The notes under the pieces are model-generated. The model saw only the letters and a program-made list of their open reading frames with translations. It did no database searches and was not told the DNA's origin. This document shows positions 1 through 5,476 of a stretch of DNA of 5,476 nucleotides, piece after piece (within the stretch, counting starts at the first letter, position 1; every line of letters starts with the position of its first letter). Made by a program: the position numbers and the translations under genes. This stretch comes from Gammaproteobacteria bacterium (GTDB lineage Bacteria > Pseudomonadota > Gammaproteobacteria > UWMA-0217). The stretch covers positions 1 through 5,476 of the forward strand of contig DRPO01000200.1 in NCBI GenBank assembly GCA_011330835.1. The letters are read 5' to 3'.

Positions 1-383
1 AGCTTGCGCTCCTCATCCAGCCCGAGGCTGACCACCTGCAACCCCTTGTCGCCGTATTCATTCTGAAGGGCTATCAGCTCCTTGATTTCATATTGACACG
101 GCGCACACCAGCTTGCCCAGAAGTTCAGAACAATAACCTTGCCCTTCCATTCGTCCAGTGAGTGCGTCTTGCCATCCAGCCCTTTGAGCTTGAAGGGGGT
201 CATCTCCCAGGCGTTGTTGGTTTTGGAAGGAAGCGCGATGGTCGTGGTCTTGGGCGGCGCGCTTTCCGTCACGCTCACCGAACTTGGGGTGGACTCTGAA
301 CCCAGGCGGGAGTACCCCGCCCAGGCAAGCGCGGAAACCAGGAGAAAAGCAACCAGCGAAAGCGTCAACCACCGAAGACTCAT
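1..383 (-). CDS. TlpA/ResA-like membrane-anchored periplasmic thioredoxin, 3' end cut by window
   Basis: Only the first 127 codons are in the window. The protein starts MSLRWLTLSL and has one hydrophobic segment (about residues 5-22) that serves as an uncleaved anchor or signal peptide. A Thr/Ser/Pro-rich linker (about 29-55) follows, then the start of a thioredoxin fold: a beta strand VIVLNF (83-88), then WASWCAPC with the redox pair Cys93 and Cys96. This is the hallmark of the TlpA/ResA/CcmG group, which reduces periplasmic disulfides, including those of apocytochromes c in some members. The conserved cis-proline loop would lie beyond the edge, so the subfamily cannot be settled. The ATG overlaps the stop of the upstream isomerase gene as ATGA. 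A GGGAG Shine-Dalgarno (389-393) sits 5 nt before it, inside that gene, which supports this start and translational coupling. The family call is firm; a role in cytochrome maturation is inferred from the neighbours. Confidence 0.9.
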   Translation of the reverse strand, partial: MSLRWLTLSLVAFLLVSALAWAGYSRLGSESTPSSVSVTESAPPKTTTIALPSKTNNAWEMTPFKLKGLDGKTHSLDEWKGKVIVLNFWASWCAPCQYEIKELIALQNEYGDKGLQVVSLGLDEERK

Positions 384-1636
384 TTTTTCTCCCGAACAAC
401 GTTCCAGACAACCTTGTACTTTTCTCCCAGGCTGTTGATATATTCAACCAGTTTCTCATCGAACAAAGCCTGGGCAATCTTGTCCCTGATTGCCGCGAAT
501 GAACGCTTGCCGCCCGGCCGGCGCTCCAGGATCGTCACGAGATGGAACCCCTTGGGCGTTTCGATCACCTCGCTCACCTGATTGTCTTCCAGATCCGCAA
601 TGGCTTCCTCGATAACGGGCAACCCCGTATTTTCCTTGATCCAGCCCATATCGCCATTGTGCTGGCGCCCGTAAGGATCAATGCTGTATTTTCCTGCCAA
701 CGTGAACAGGCTTTCCCCCGCGAGTATTTTCTTGCGCAGCGTTTCGGCCTCCCTGCGGGTTTTCAGCACAATCTGCCCGATATGACGTCTCTCGGGTATC
801 ACCGCCAGACCGGGATGTTTTTCGAGATAGGCTTTTAACGCCTTTTCGTCGCCAACCCATTCCTTCTGCTTGCGCTCGATCAACAGGGCGGGCAAACGTT
901 CTTCCCGATAGCCCTCGAGCTTGTCCGCGATGTCCACGCCCTCCTTTTTGGCCGCCTTGGCCATCAGCAACAGTTCCGCGCGCCGATACAAGCGATCTTC
1001 CAGCCATTCCCTTGAAGGCTTTCCGGTCACCGCGACGCCTTCGACAAGATCGCCATAAGAGATTTTGATCCCGTCATCCCCTGTCAGCAAAACCGTATCG
1101 GGCTTCAGATCGCCCTCCAGCCTGTCCTCGAACAGCTTGACGTGATAAGAATCACGCAAGGTCTGTATCGTCAGTTTACGAAGCTGGCGATACCGGTTGG
1201 AAATATAAGCCGACTTGGCGGCCGCCAACGCGTCGGCATTTCCCGCATAGGCGATTTTCATCCTTTTCAGTTCTTCCGAGGGAATCACCACTTTCTCACG
1301 AAGCTTGTCGATATAAAACTTGTAAAGCAAGCCGAGTTCGAAATTCTTGACGTCTTTCCTGAACTCTTCCGTCTCATCGAGTTTTTGCGCCTTTGCTTCC
1401 AGCTTGAGCAAACGCGACGCAACCAGCCGTTGAAGCAGATCGCCTCGCAGGGCGGCCTGATCGCTCTCGTCCATCGCCACGAACTGGGTAGCAAAAGGAG
1501 AGCTGTTGATGGCCTTCTCCAGCTCATCCGAAGTGACCTTGAGATCGCCGACGGTTGCGAGCACCTCGGGTTTCGCATCGGCATGGACGGGGATCAACAA
1601 GACGCATAGCGTCGCGAACAATAGTTTTTTCATCAT
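380..1636 (-). CDS. Periplasmic parvulin-type peptidyl-prolyl cis-trans isomerase (SurA/PpiC-like)
   Basis: A 418-residue exported protein with signal peptide MMKKLLFATLCVLLIPVHADA, probably cut after HADA. In this numbering, residues about 25-118 form a SurA_N-like helical chaperone segment (VLATVGD..VTSDELEKAI). Residues about 181-270 form a second similar segment (VLLTGDDG..ISYGDLVEGV). Residues about 283-371 form one parvulin domain with family signatures: RRHIGQIVLKTRREAE, FTLAGKYSIDP, NGDMGWI, and VSEVIETPKGFHLVTILE. A C-terminal helix follows (RDKIAQALFDEKLVEYI). It should fold outer-membrane or periplasmic proteins at X-Pro bonds. A TTG two codons upstream (1642) is in frame, but ATG at 1636 or 1633 begins the signal peptide directly. 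No strong Shine-Dalgarno is visible. The stop overlaps the thioredoxin start by four bases. The family is clear. It is not plain surA, which usually has two parvulin domains, so no symbol is given. Confidence 0.9.
   Translation of the reverse strand: MMKKLLFATLCVLLIPVHADAKPEVLATVGDLKVTSDELEKAINSSPFATQFVAMDESDQAALRGDLLQRLVASRLLKLEAKAQKLDETEEFRKDVKNFELGLLYKFYIDKLREKVVIPSEELKRMKIAYAGNADALAAAKSAYISNRYRQLRKLTIQTLRDSYHVKLFEDRLEGDLKPDTVLLTGDDGIKISYGDLVEGVAVTGKPSREWLEDRLYRRAELLLMAKAAKKEGVDIADKLEGYREERLPALLIERKQKEWVGDEKALKAYLEKHPGLAVIPERRHIGQIVLKTRREAETLRKKILAGESLFTLAGKYSIDPYGRQHNGDMGWIKENTGLPVIEEAIADLEDNQVSEVIETPKGFHLVTILERRPGGKRSFAAIRDKIAQALFDEKLVEYINSLGEKYKVVWNVVREKK
389..393 (-). promoter_or_regulatory. 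Shine-Dalgarno of the TlpA-like gene
   Basis: On the minus strand GGGAG is followed by five A residues and then ATG (383-381). It lies inside the last codons of the isomerase gene. It fixes the start of the thioredoxin gene and shows that ribosomes can load there directly as well as by coupling through the ATGA overlap. Confidence 0.7.
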
Positions 1637-1669
1637 GGGCAATTCGGTCTGTCTACAGGGTAGCTGCGC

Positions 1670-1675
1670 ATTATA
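1670..1675 (-). promoter_or_regulatory. Candidate -10 element for the isomerase-thioredoxin unit
   Basis: A perfect TATAAT lies on the minus strand, in the context GGTATATAATGCGC, about 34 bases before the isomerase ATG. This gives a leader of roughly 25-30 nt. At 16-18 bp spacing upstream there is nothing close to TTGACA (GGTATT at 17 bp), so the promoter would be weak or activator-dependent. With the terminator at 1793-1824 upstream, it suggests the isomerase unit is transcribed separately from the cytochrome gene. Confidence 0.45.
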
Positions 1676-1705
1676 TACCTCTTGCGTTCAAGAATACCCC
1701 ATTTA

Positions 1706-1776
1706 GGGTGCGTAGGTTTTCGCCAGAGCAAGGCGTAAAAGCGCAGGCATAGCGGGGCTGCGTCAAGTTTTTACCC
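1706..1776. repeat. Possible short dispersed intergenic repeat with hairpin core
   Basis: This non-coding stretch is bounded by GGGT and ACCC (4-bp inverted ends). It holds an imperfect hairpin at 1717-1740, with arms TTTTCGCC and GGCGtAAAA, one bulged base and a 7-nt loop. Two similar blocks, TGCGTaggTTTT (1709-1720) and TGCGTcaagTTTTT (1759-1772), are offset by exactly 50 bases. The middle reads GCGCAGGCATAGCGGGGC. The make-up resembles small non-autonomous intergenic repeats, but a single copy cannot prove this. The hairpin lacks a 3' U-run on either strand and is not a terminator. Confidence 0.35.
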
Positions 1777-1792
1777 AATCGCAAAAGGCAGA

Positions 1793-1824
1793 CACAAAAA
1801 AGCGCCAGCCCGAAGGCTGGCGCT
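1793..1824 (-). terminator. Intrinsic terminator of the multiheme cytochrome gene
   Basis: A perfect 10-bp inverted repeat (AGCGCCAGCC / GGCTGGCGCT, 1801-1824) encloses a 4-nt loop. On the minus strand it reads C-UUCG-G, an extra-stable tetraloop. The stem is followed by a run of T (TTTTTTGTG, counting the last stem base). It begins 18 bases after the cytochrome stop codon at 1843-1845. On the plus strand the stem is followed by ACTTTC, so it should terminate only minus-strand transcription. Confidence 0.93.
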
Positions 1825-1842
1825 ACTTTCAATGGTTGAGAA

Positions 1843-4281
1843 TCAATCCTCCGGCGGTATCGCCCCGCCGGCGTCCGGCGCACTGGCGTGCATCCAGGCG
1901 ATGGCGCCCTCGAAGTCATCAAGAATGGGCTTGCCATTCCAGACGTGATCCTCGTCATCGGCAATTAGCGGTACCCCATTTTCGTTGGTGTAGTGACATG
2001 CCGCGCACTTCAGAGGACCATGCGAACCATCGGGGTTGTAGCTGGCGGCCTGCTTGTAGGTCGTGACATCGACATCAGGCGTTACCGGATACAGACCGTG
2101 GATCGACTGGTGACAGGCCTGACAGGCCAGGCCCGCGTGACCTTTACTGTAACGCATCAGGCTGTATTTACCAGGTTGGTTGATCGGGAAGGCGACGCCG
2201 CCCTGACCTTCGACAAATGGAGCCGCATGACAGTCGGCGCAGTGAGGCGCGCCAGCGGACAGCCAGTAGTCGCGACCATGAGTCGCCGCTGAGTACGGCA
2301 CCGCGGTGGCGCCAGTCGCGCCCTCGGGCAGCTTCAGCGACTTGGGATCGACAGCCGGATTGGCCGACAGCGGCACGACATTGATGTCGCCATCGACATC
2401 CTTGCTGGCCATCGGCCCATTGCCCTTCAGAGCGATGACGGCAATATCCGGAACCAGGCGCTTCTCGGCCCAGGTCAGCAGGATGCCGGATTTTCCCGGG
2501 GTATCCTCGCCCTTGCTGTTCAGCACGACCTTCGGATCCAGGTACTTGTCGATCAACTCCTGCTTGCTGACGCCAATGGCGGCGGCAATCTCGTCAAGCG
2601 ACTTGTTGCGGATCGTCTTGCCGGTCTGTTTGAAGGCGTTTTGCAGATTATCGCGCTGGTACAGTTCACGGCTGAGCTGCGAGTGACAGTTGGTGCACCA
2701 CAGTCCCTTGCCGCCCTTGCCGTTGCCAATCTGGGAGACATTGGCCTGCAGCCACTGGCCAATACTGTTGAGGTACTCCTTGGTGCCGACGCCGTCCTTG
2801 TCCTTGCCAGGATTGGAGTGAACGTCGCGCCCCACGTAGCAACCGCCCGCCGCGTCTCGGTTGTCCGCGTCCGCATAGGCGTTCTTGCCATCCGGAGTAA
2901 TGGGATAACCCTCCATGCTGCGATCCTGACGGTGAGCCGGATGGCAGGCCTGGCAAGCGCCCGAGCGACCGAGAGAATCAGGCATCGGAACCGCCTTCTG
3001 GTGAACCGAGTGCATGGCTTGGGTCAGCGGCGGAATGAGCTTTTCCTCGCCGGTTTTCGGATCCTTGTGCTTTTTGGAATTCAGAACGCCAATGACGTTG
3101 TCGGCGTGGCATTTCTGACACAGCACGGGATCGCGGCCCAGGCGATTCTTCAGGGCGCGGCTGTTGGGGTTGTAGTTCTTCAGGAAATCGGTGCCGTTGT
3201 GGTCATCGTGCATCTCCATGATGGAAATGGAAGTGGCCTTCAGGTCCGCGATCCAGTCGCTGGCGCCCAGACCTTTCCAGAAGGCGCGCTCCTGCTCGTA
3301 CAACTTGTATTTGTCGCCGTTGGCGGTCTTGTTGCCATGACAATTCGCGCAGTTTGGAATGTCGATGGGGTTGGTGCCCACGAACTGAACCGGTTTGCCG
3401 CTGTGGCTGTCAATCACCGGCTTGCCGGTTTCCGCGTCCACCATCTTGACCCAGGCTTCCTGGTAAGGCTGGATGTCGCTTTCCACCAGACCCAGAATAT
3501 CCTTGCGGGAAACGGAGTCGGAGAACGGCGTCAGGGGCAGGCCCAGGGCGTCCCAGATGCCGGGATTGGTCAGCACGATGGGCACATTATCAAGCACGGG
3601 GCTCTTGGTATAGACGATCGTGCCTTTTTCGCCGGTATAGTGCAGATGACCGCCCTTCAGGGGGCTGGGAACCGCCGCGCCGGCTGGCCCGTTATCCTTG
3701 GGGATGGGGATCTGGATGCCGACAAACTTCTTCTCACTGTCCGCCGTGGTGTTCTTCGGGTTGGAGCCCTTCAGATCCTTGTAGACATACAGATGAGTGA
3801 AGTAGGCGTTGGCGACATTCTCGTTGGCGTCGTACTTGCCGTCCTTGTTGATGTCGTAGGGAATATCCCAGTAGTGCAGCTTGTTGCCTTCCGAATAGGT
3901 GTTGTCGATATGGCCGTATTCGAGCTTGAAGCGCTTCTTGCCATCGACCACGACGGAATGATCCTTTTCATCGGCTTCGAGAAGCTCCGGATATTTCTTC
4001 TTGCCGGTGGCCGTCTTGATGACCTGGCTCTGTATCGAGTTATAGGGCGGCAGTACACAACAGTAGGTGAAGTCGAAGCCGGTACAGTGCATCCCAAGCT
4101 CGTAATTCACCGTAATGTTGTAATCATTCTTGGGTTGGGCGGCCGTAGCGCCGATAGCTTTCTTCGCCATGGCGGTCGCGCTCCCCTTGATGGTTTCAGC
4201 CGTTTGGCAGCCGCCAATGGCCAATATGGCGCTGGCTGTCAGCCCGGCTGCGACCATCAGGTCTCGCCTGATCCTCTTCAT
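1843..4281 (-). CDS. Seven-heme c-type cytochrome lipoprotein with N-terminal LGMHC-type domain
   Basis: An 812-residue exported electron-transfer protein. The n-region is KRIRR, then a hydrophobic stretch and lipobox AIGGC, with Cys25 as the lipidation site. Gln26 at +2 suggests outer-membrane sorting. Residues about 50-305 carry no heme but contain ELGMHC (61-66), a CC pair (74-75), LPPYN (77-81) and an EF-hand-type loop DINKDGKYDANE (143-154). Seven CXXCH motifs follow: 311-315, 388-392, 443-447, 529-533, 681-685, 720-724 and 759-763. Fourteen further His residues in the heme half could be distal ligands. The stretch 534-680 has no heme. The start is fixed by AGGAG five bases upstream and by the signal peptide; the frame stays open upstream but that extension lacks a signal. 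A 3' terminator makes it monocistronic. The exact family, redox partner and substrate are unknown. LGMHC..PPYN proteins are, as I recall, found in secreted and multiheme proteins of respiratory bacteria. Confidence 0.93.
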   Translation of the reverse strand: MKRIRRDLMVAAGLTASAILAIGGCQTAETIKGSATAMAKKAIGATAAQPKNDYNITVNYELGMHCTGFDFTYCCVLPPYNSIQSQVIKTATGKKKYPELLEADEKDHSVVVDGKKRFKLEYGHIDNTYSEGNKLHYWDIPYDINKDGKYDANENVANAYFTHLYVYKDLKGSNPKNTTADSEKKFVGIQIPIPKDNGPAGAAVPSPLKGGHLHYTGEKGTIVYTKSPVLDNVPIVLTNPGIWDALGLPLTPFSDSVSRKDILGLVESDIQPYQEAWVKMVDAETGKPVIDSHSGKPVQFVGTNPIDIPNCANCHGNKTANGDKYKLYEQERAFWKGLGASDWIADLKATSISIMEMHDDHNGTDFLKNYNPNSRALKNRLGRDPVLCQKCHADNVIGVLNSKKHKDPKTGEEKLIPPLTQAMHSVHQKAVPMPDSLGRSGACQACHPAHRQDRSMEGYPITPDGKNAYADADNRDAAGGCYVGRDVHSNPGKDKDGVGTKEYLNSIGQWLQANVSQIGNGKGGKGLWCTNCHSQLSRELYQRDNLQNAFKQTGKTIRNKSLDEIAAAIGVSKQELIDKYLDPKVVLNSKGEDTPGKSGILLTWAEKRLVPDIAVIALKGNGPMASKDVDGDINVVPLSANPAVDPKSLKLPEGATGATAVPYSAATHGRDYWLSAGAPHCADCHAAPFVEGQGGVAFPINQPGKYSLMRYSKGHAGLACQACHQSIHGLYPVTPDVDVTTYKQAASYNPDGSHGPLKCAACHYTNENGVPLIADDEDHVWNGKPILDDFEGAIAWMHASAPDAGGAIPPED

Positions 4282-4286
4282 AGGTT

Positions 4287-4291
4287 CTCCT
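4287..4291 (-). promoter_or_regulatory. Shine-Dalgarno that decides the cytochrome start
   Basis: AGGAG on the minus strand, in the context AGAGGAGAACCT-ATG, sits 5 nt before ATG 4281-4279. It settles the start against an in-frame upstream ATG (MLNQHEK..., at about 4416) that would hide the signal peptide behind roughly 45 extra residues. Confidence 0.85.
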
Positions 4292-4416
4292 CTGTTGGAC
4301 TGTTTTTGACAGGATGTTGTAGCGATAAAGCACAACGAATCTTTCAGGTAGAGGGTTATAGCATAAATACAACACCCAAATCTATTGGAAAAGGATTTTT
4401 CGTGTTGATTCAGCAT

Positions 4417-4422
4417 ATTATA
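4417..4422 (-). promoter_or_regulatory. Candidate -10 element of the cytochrome gene
   Basis: A perfect TATAAT lies on the minus strand about 136 bases before the start codon, in an AT-rich patch. The -35 position (TCGCCG at 17 bp spacing) does not match consensus. A weaker alternative, TATAAC at 4355-4360, is nearer the gene and also lacks a good -35. Poor -35 boxes are compatible with an activator-dependent promoter, but neither site is proven. Confidence 0.35.
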
Positions 4423-4498
4423 AACCTCTAAATTACGCGCGGCGATAGGCATATAAACACTGTGTTGCGCGCGCGCCACGATTTCTTGATCCATGTAG

Positions 4499-4526
4499 TT
4501 GATGTGGCGGGCAATATCAGTACAAT
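4499..4526 (+). promoter_or_regulatory. Candidate promoter of the SulP transporter gene
   Basis: TTGATG (4499-4504, 4 of 6 to consensus) and TACAAT (4521-4526, 5 of 6) are spaced by 16 bp. Transcription would begin near 4533, giving a leader of about 127 nt. A second TTGAT (4486-4490) lies 13 bases upstream in the same orientation. It is the best sigma70-like match on the plus strand in the gap, but is assigned by eye only. Confidence 0.4.
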
Positions 4527-4659
4527 CCGTTGCCTTCCACGTCTGGATACCGACCAGCCTTCCTGGAGGTCGCGGCCAAGCCCTGTTCGCCGCGCTCTCC
4601 GTTCGGCCCCTATTCCAGCGTTGGCCTGATTTCCCGAACCCACAAACCCGCGAATCGCG

Positions 4660-5476
4660 ATGACCTCGACACTGCGCAATGTAATGCCTCTGCTCGCCAA
4701 CTTTCTGCCATTTCTCAAATGGTTCAAGCTGATCAACAAGGAAACGTTGAAGGCCGACGCCATGGCGGGGCTGACGGGCGCGGTGATCGTGCTCCCCCAG
4801 GGCGTCGCATTCGCGACCATTGCCGGACTGCCGCCGGAATATGGTCTTTACACCGCCATGGTCACGCCGGTGATCGCCGCCCTGTTCGGCTCGTCCTACC
4901 ACCTGATTTCCGGACCGACGACCGCCATTTCCATCGTCGTTTTTTCCGCCATCAGCCATCACGCCGAACCCGGCTCGCCGGAATTCGTATCGCTGGCGCT
5001 GACGCTGACCTTTCTGGCGGGCGTCTATCAGTTCGGCTTTGGCGTGGCGCGACTCGGCGCGCTGGTCAACTTTGTCTCGCACACCGTCGTCATCGGGTTT
5101 ACCGCGGGCGCGGCGATCCTCATCGCCACCAGCCAGATCAAGCACATTACCGGCATCGAAGTGCCCAAGGGCGCATCCTTCCTGCACACCTGGCTCGACC
5201 TGTTCCACGGCATTGGACAATTCAATATCTATGTCTTTACCGTCGCCATGGCCACCCTGCTCACGGCGTTGCTCATCAAGAAGTATCTGCCCCGCATCCC
5301 CAATCTTCTGATTGGCATGGTCGTCGGCAGCCTGCTGGCGCTGTTCTTCAACCGCTACACCGACGCCATCCACCTGGTCGGCAAAATCCCGGCGAAGCTG
5401 CCGCCCCTGTCGCACCCCGAATTCTCTCTGGAGACCATCAAGATGCTGGGCCCCGAAGCCTTCGCCGTCGCCCTGC
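4660..5476 (+). CDS. SulP-family inorganic anion transporter, N-terminal part
   Basis: 272 codons are in the window and the gene runs off the right edge. It is an inner-membrane transporter of the SulP/SLC26 family, whose members move sulfate, bicarbonate or other anions. The family signature is clear: AGLTGAVIVLPQGVAFATIAG (split here as AGLTGAVIVL, 36-45, and PQGVAFATIAG, 46-56), then LPPEYGLYTAMVTP (57-70), AALFGSS (73-79) and SGPTTAISIVV (84-94). Probable helices lie at about 38-57, 62-79, 83-99, 110-131, 138-158, 187-207 and 214-230. The C-terminal membrane half and any STAS domain lie outside. An in-frame stop at 4627-4629 limits the N-terminus. ATG 4660 is the first start and ATG 4684 is an alternative; neither has a Shine-Dalgarno. 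It is divergent from the cytochrome gene. The family is sure but the substrate is unknown. Confidence 0.93.
   Translation, partial: MTSTLRNVMPLLANFLPFLKWFKLINKETLKADAMAGLTGAVIVLPQGVAFATIAGLPPEYGLYTAMVTPVIAALFGSSYHLISGPTTAISIVVFSAISHHAEPGSPEFVSLALTLTFLAGVYQFGFGVARLGALVNFVSHTVVIGFTAGAAILIATSQIKHITGIEVPKGASFLHTWLDLFHGIGQFNIYVFTVAMATLLTALLIKKYLPRIPNLLIGMVVGSLLALFFNRYTDAIHLVGKIPAKLPPLSHPEFSLETIKMLGPEAFAVAL

Larger units (their letters stand above)
4282..4659. other. Divergent intergenic region between cytochrome and SulP genes
   Basis: These 378 bases hold no supported gene. The half next to the cytochrome (about 4300-4465) is clearly more AT-rich than the surrounding coding DNA. The half next to the transporter is GC-richer. 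Visible items are -10-like hexamers on both strands, an 11-bp palindrome AACAC-T-GTGTT (4456-4466) abutting an alternating (GC)5 tract (4467-4476), and a small leader hairpin at 4549-4570 on the plus strand that covers a GGAGGT with no start codon at usable distance. No tRNA or terminator was seen. Confidence 0.7.

Noticed and set aside
139..838. Several 70-100 residue open frames on the plus strand across 139-838.
   Set aside because: They are antisense to the thioredoxin and isomerase genes and show no recognisable motif or ribosome binding site.
1639..1642. TTG at 1642 as the start of the isomerase.
   Set aside because: ATG codons at 1636 and 1633 follow immediately and begin the signal peptide, with no ribosome site favouring the TTG.
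1717..1740. Hairpin TTTTCGCC/GGCGtAAAA considered as a second terminator.
   Set aside because: No U-run follows the stem on either strand; the true terminator is at 1793-1824.
4255..4281. Arg5-Arg6 followed by Asp-Leu-Met in the cytochrome signal peptide, resembling a Tat motif.
   Set aside because: C-type cytochromes receive heme after Sec export as unfolded chains, the consensus around the arginines is poor, and the lipobox fits a normal Sec lipoprotein signal.
4405..4418. TTGAT half-site overlapping the cytochrome promoter region, considered as an FNR/CRP-type operator.
   Set aside because: The second half (CATAT) does not match ATCAA, so only one half-site is present, which is expected by chance.
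2641..4431. A 596-residue open frame on the plus strand.
   Set aside because: It lies antisense to the cytochrome gene, whose seven CXXCH motifs and signal peptide prove the minus strand is coding. The plus-strand product has no recognisable domain, and its length follows from codon bias.
4282..5415. The cytochrome reading frame stays open far upstream on the minus strand, giving an apparent 1190-residue protein.
   Set aside because: The upstream part is antisense to a clear SulP transporter, has low-complexity Gln/Arg/Asp-rich composition typical of a shadow frame, and would bury the signal peptide. AGGAG before 4281 marks the real start.

Overview
The window looks like a chromosomal segment of a Gram-negative, moderately GC-rich bacterium, probably a beta- or gammaproteobacterium with a respiratory or chemolithotrophic lifestyle. 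The grounds are periplasmic targeting signals, a lipid-anchored multiheme c-type cytochrome, a SurA/PpiC-type isomerase, a TlpA-type thioredoxin and a SulP anion transporter. No gene fixes the genus.

Layout. Positions 1-383 (minus) hold the 5' part of a TlpA/ResA-like membrane-anchored thioredoxin, cut by the window edge. It overlaps by four bases (ATGA) the end of a periplasmic parvulin-type prolyl isomerase at 380-1636 (minus), so the two form one transcription unit. A 200-bp gap follows (1643-1842). It holds a -10 hexamer for that unit, a roughly 70-bp element with repeat-like architecture, and a strong intrinsic terminator with a UUCG loop. The terminator closes the next gene upstream, a large seven-heme cytochrome c lipoprotein at 1843-4281 (minus). 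A 378-bp divergent intergenic region (4282-4659) separates it from a SulP-family transporter on the plus strand, which starts at 4660 and runs off the window.

The central gene is the cytochrome. It has a lipoprotein signal with Cys25, an N-terminal heme-free domain carrying an LGMHC...CC..PPYN motif and a canonical EF-hand loop, then seven CXXCH hemes grouped as 1 + 2 + 1 + 3, with a heme-free stretch of about 147 residues before the last three. Four cysteines are neither heme-binding nor lipid-bearing. The real gene starts at 4281; the same frame stays open far upstream, antisense to the transporter, but that extension is not protein.

How the genes may work together (inference). The isomerase and the CXXC thioredoxin are the sort of periplasmic folding and thiol-reducing factors that a Cys- and Pro-rich multiheme protein needs, and they lie directly downstream of it on the same strand. 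However, the terminator and a separate -10 imply independent transcription. The anion transporter is divergent and may share regulatory DNA with the cytochrome, but its substrate cannot be read from this sequence.
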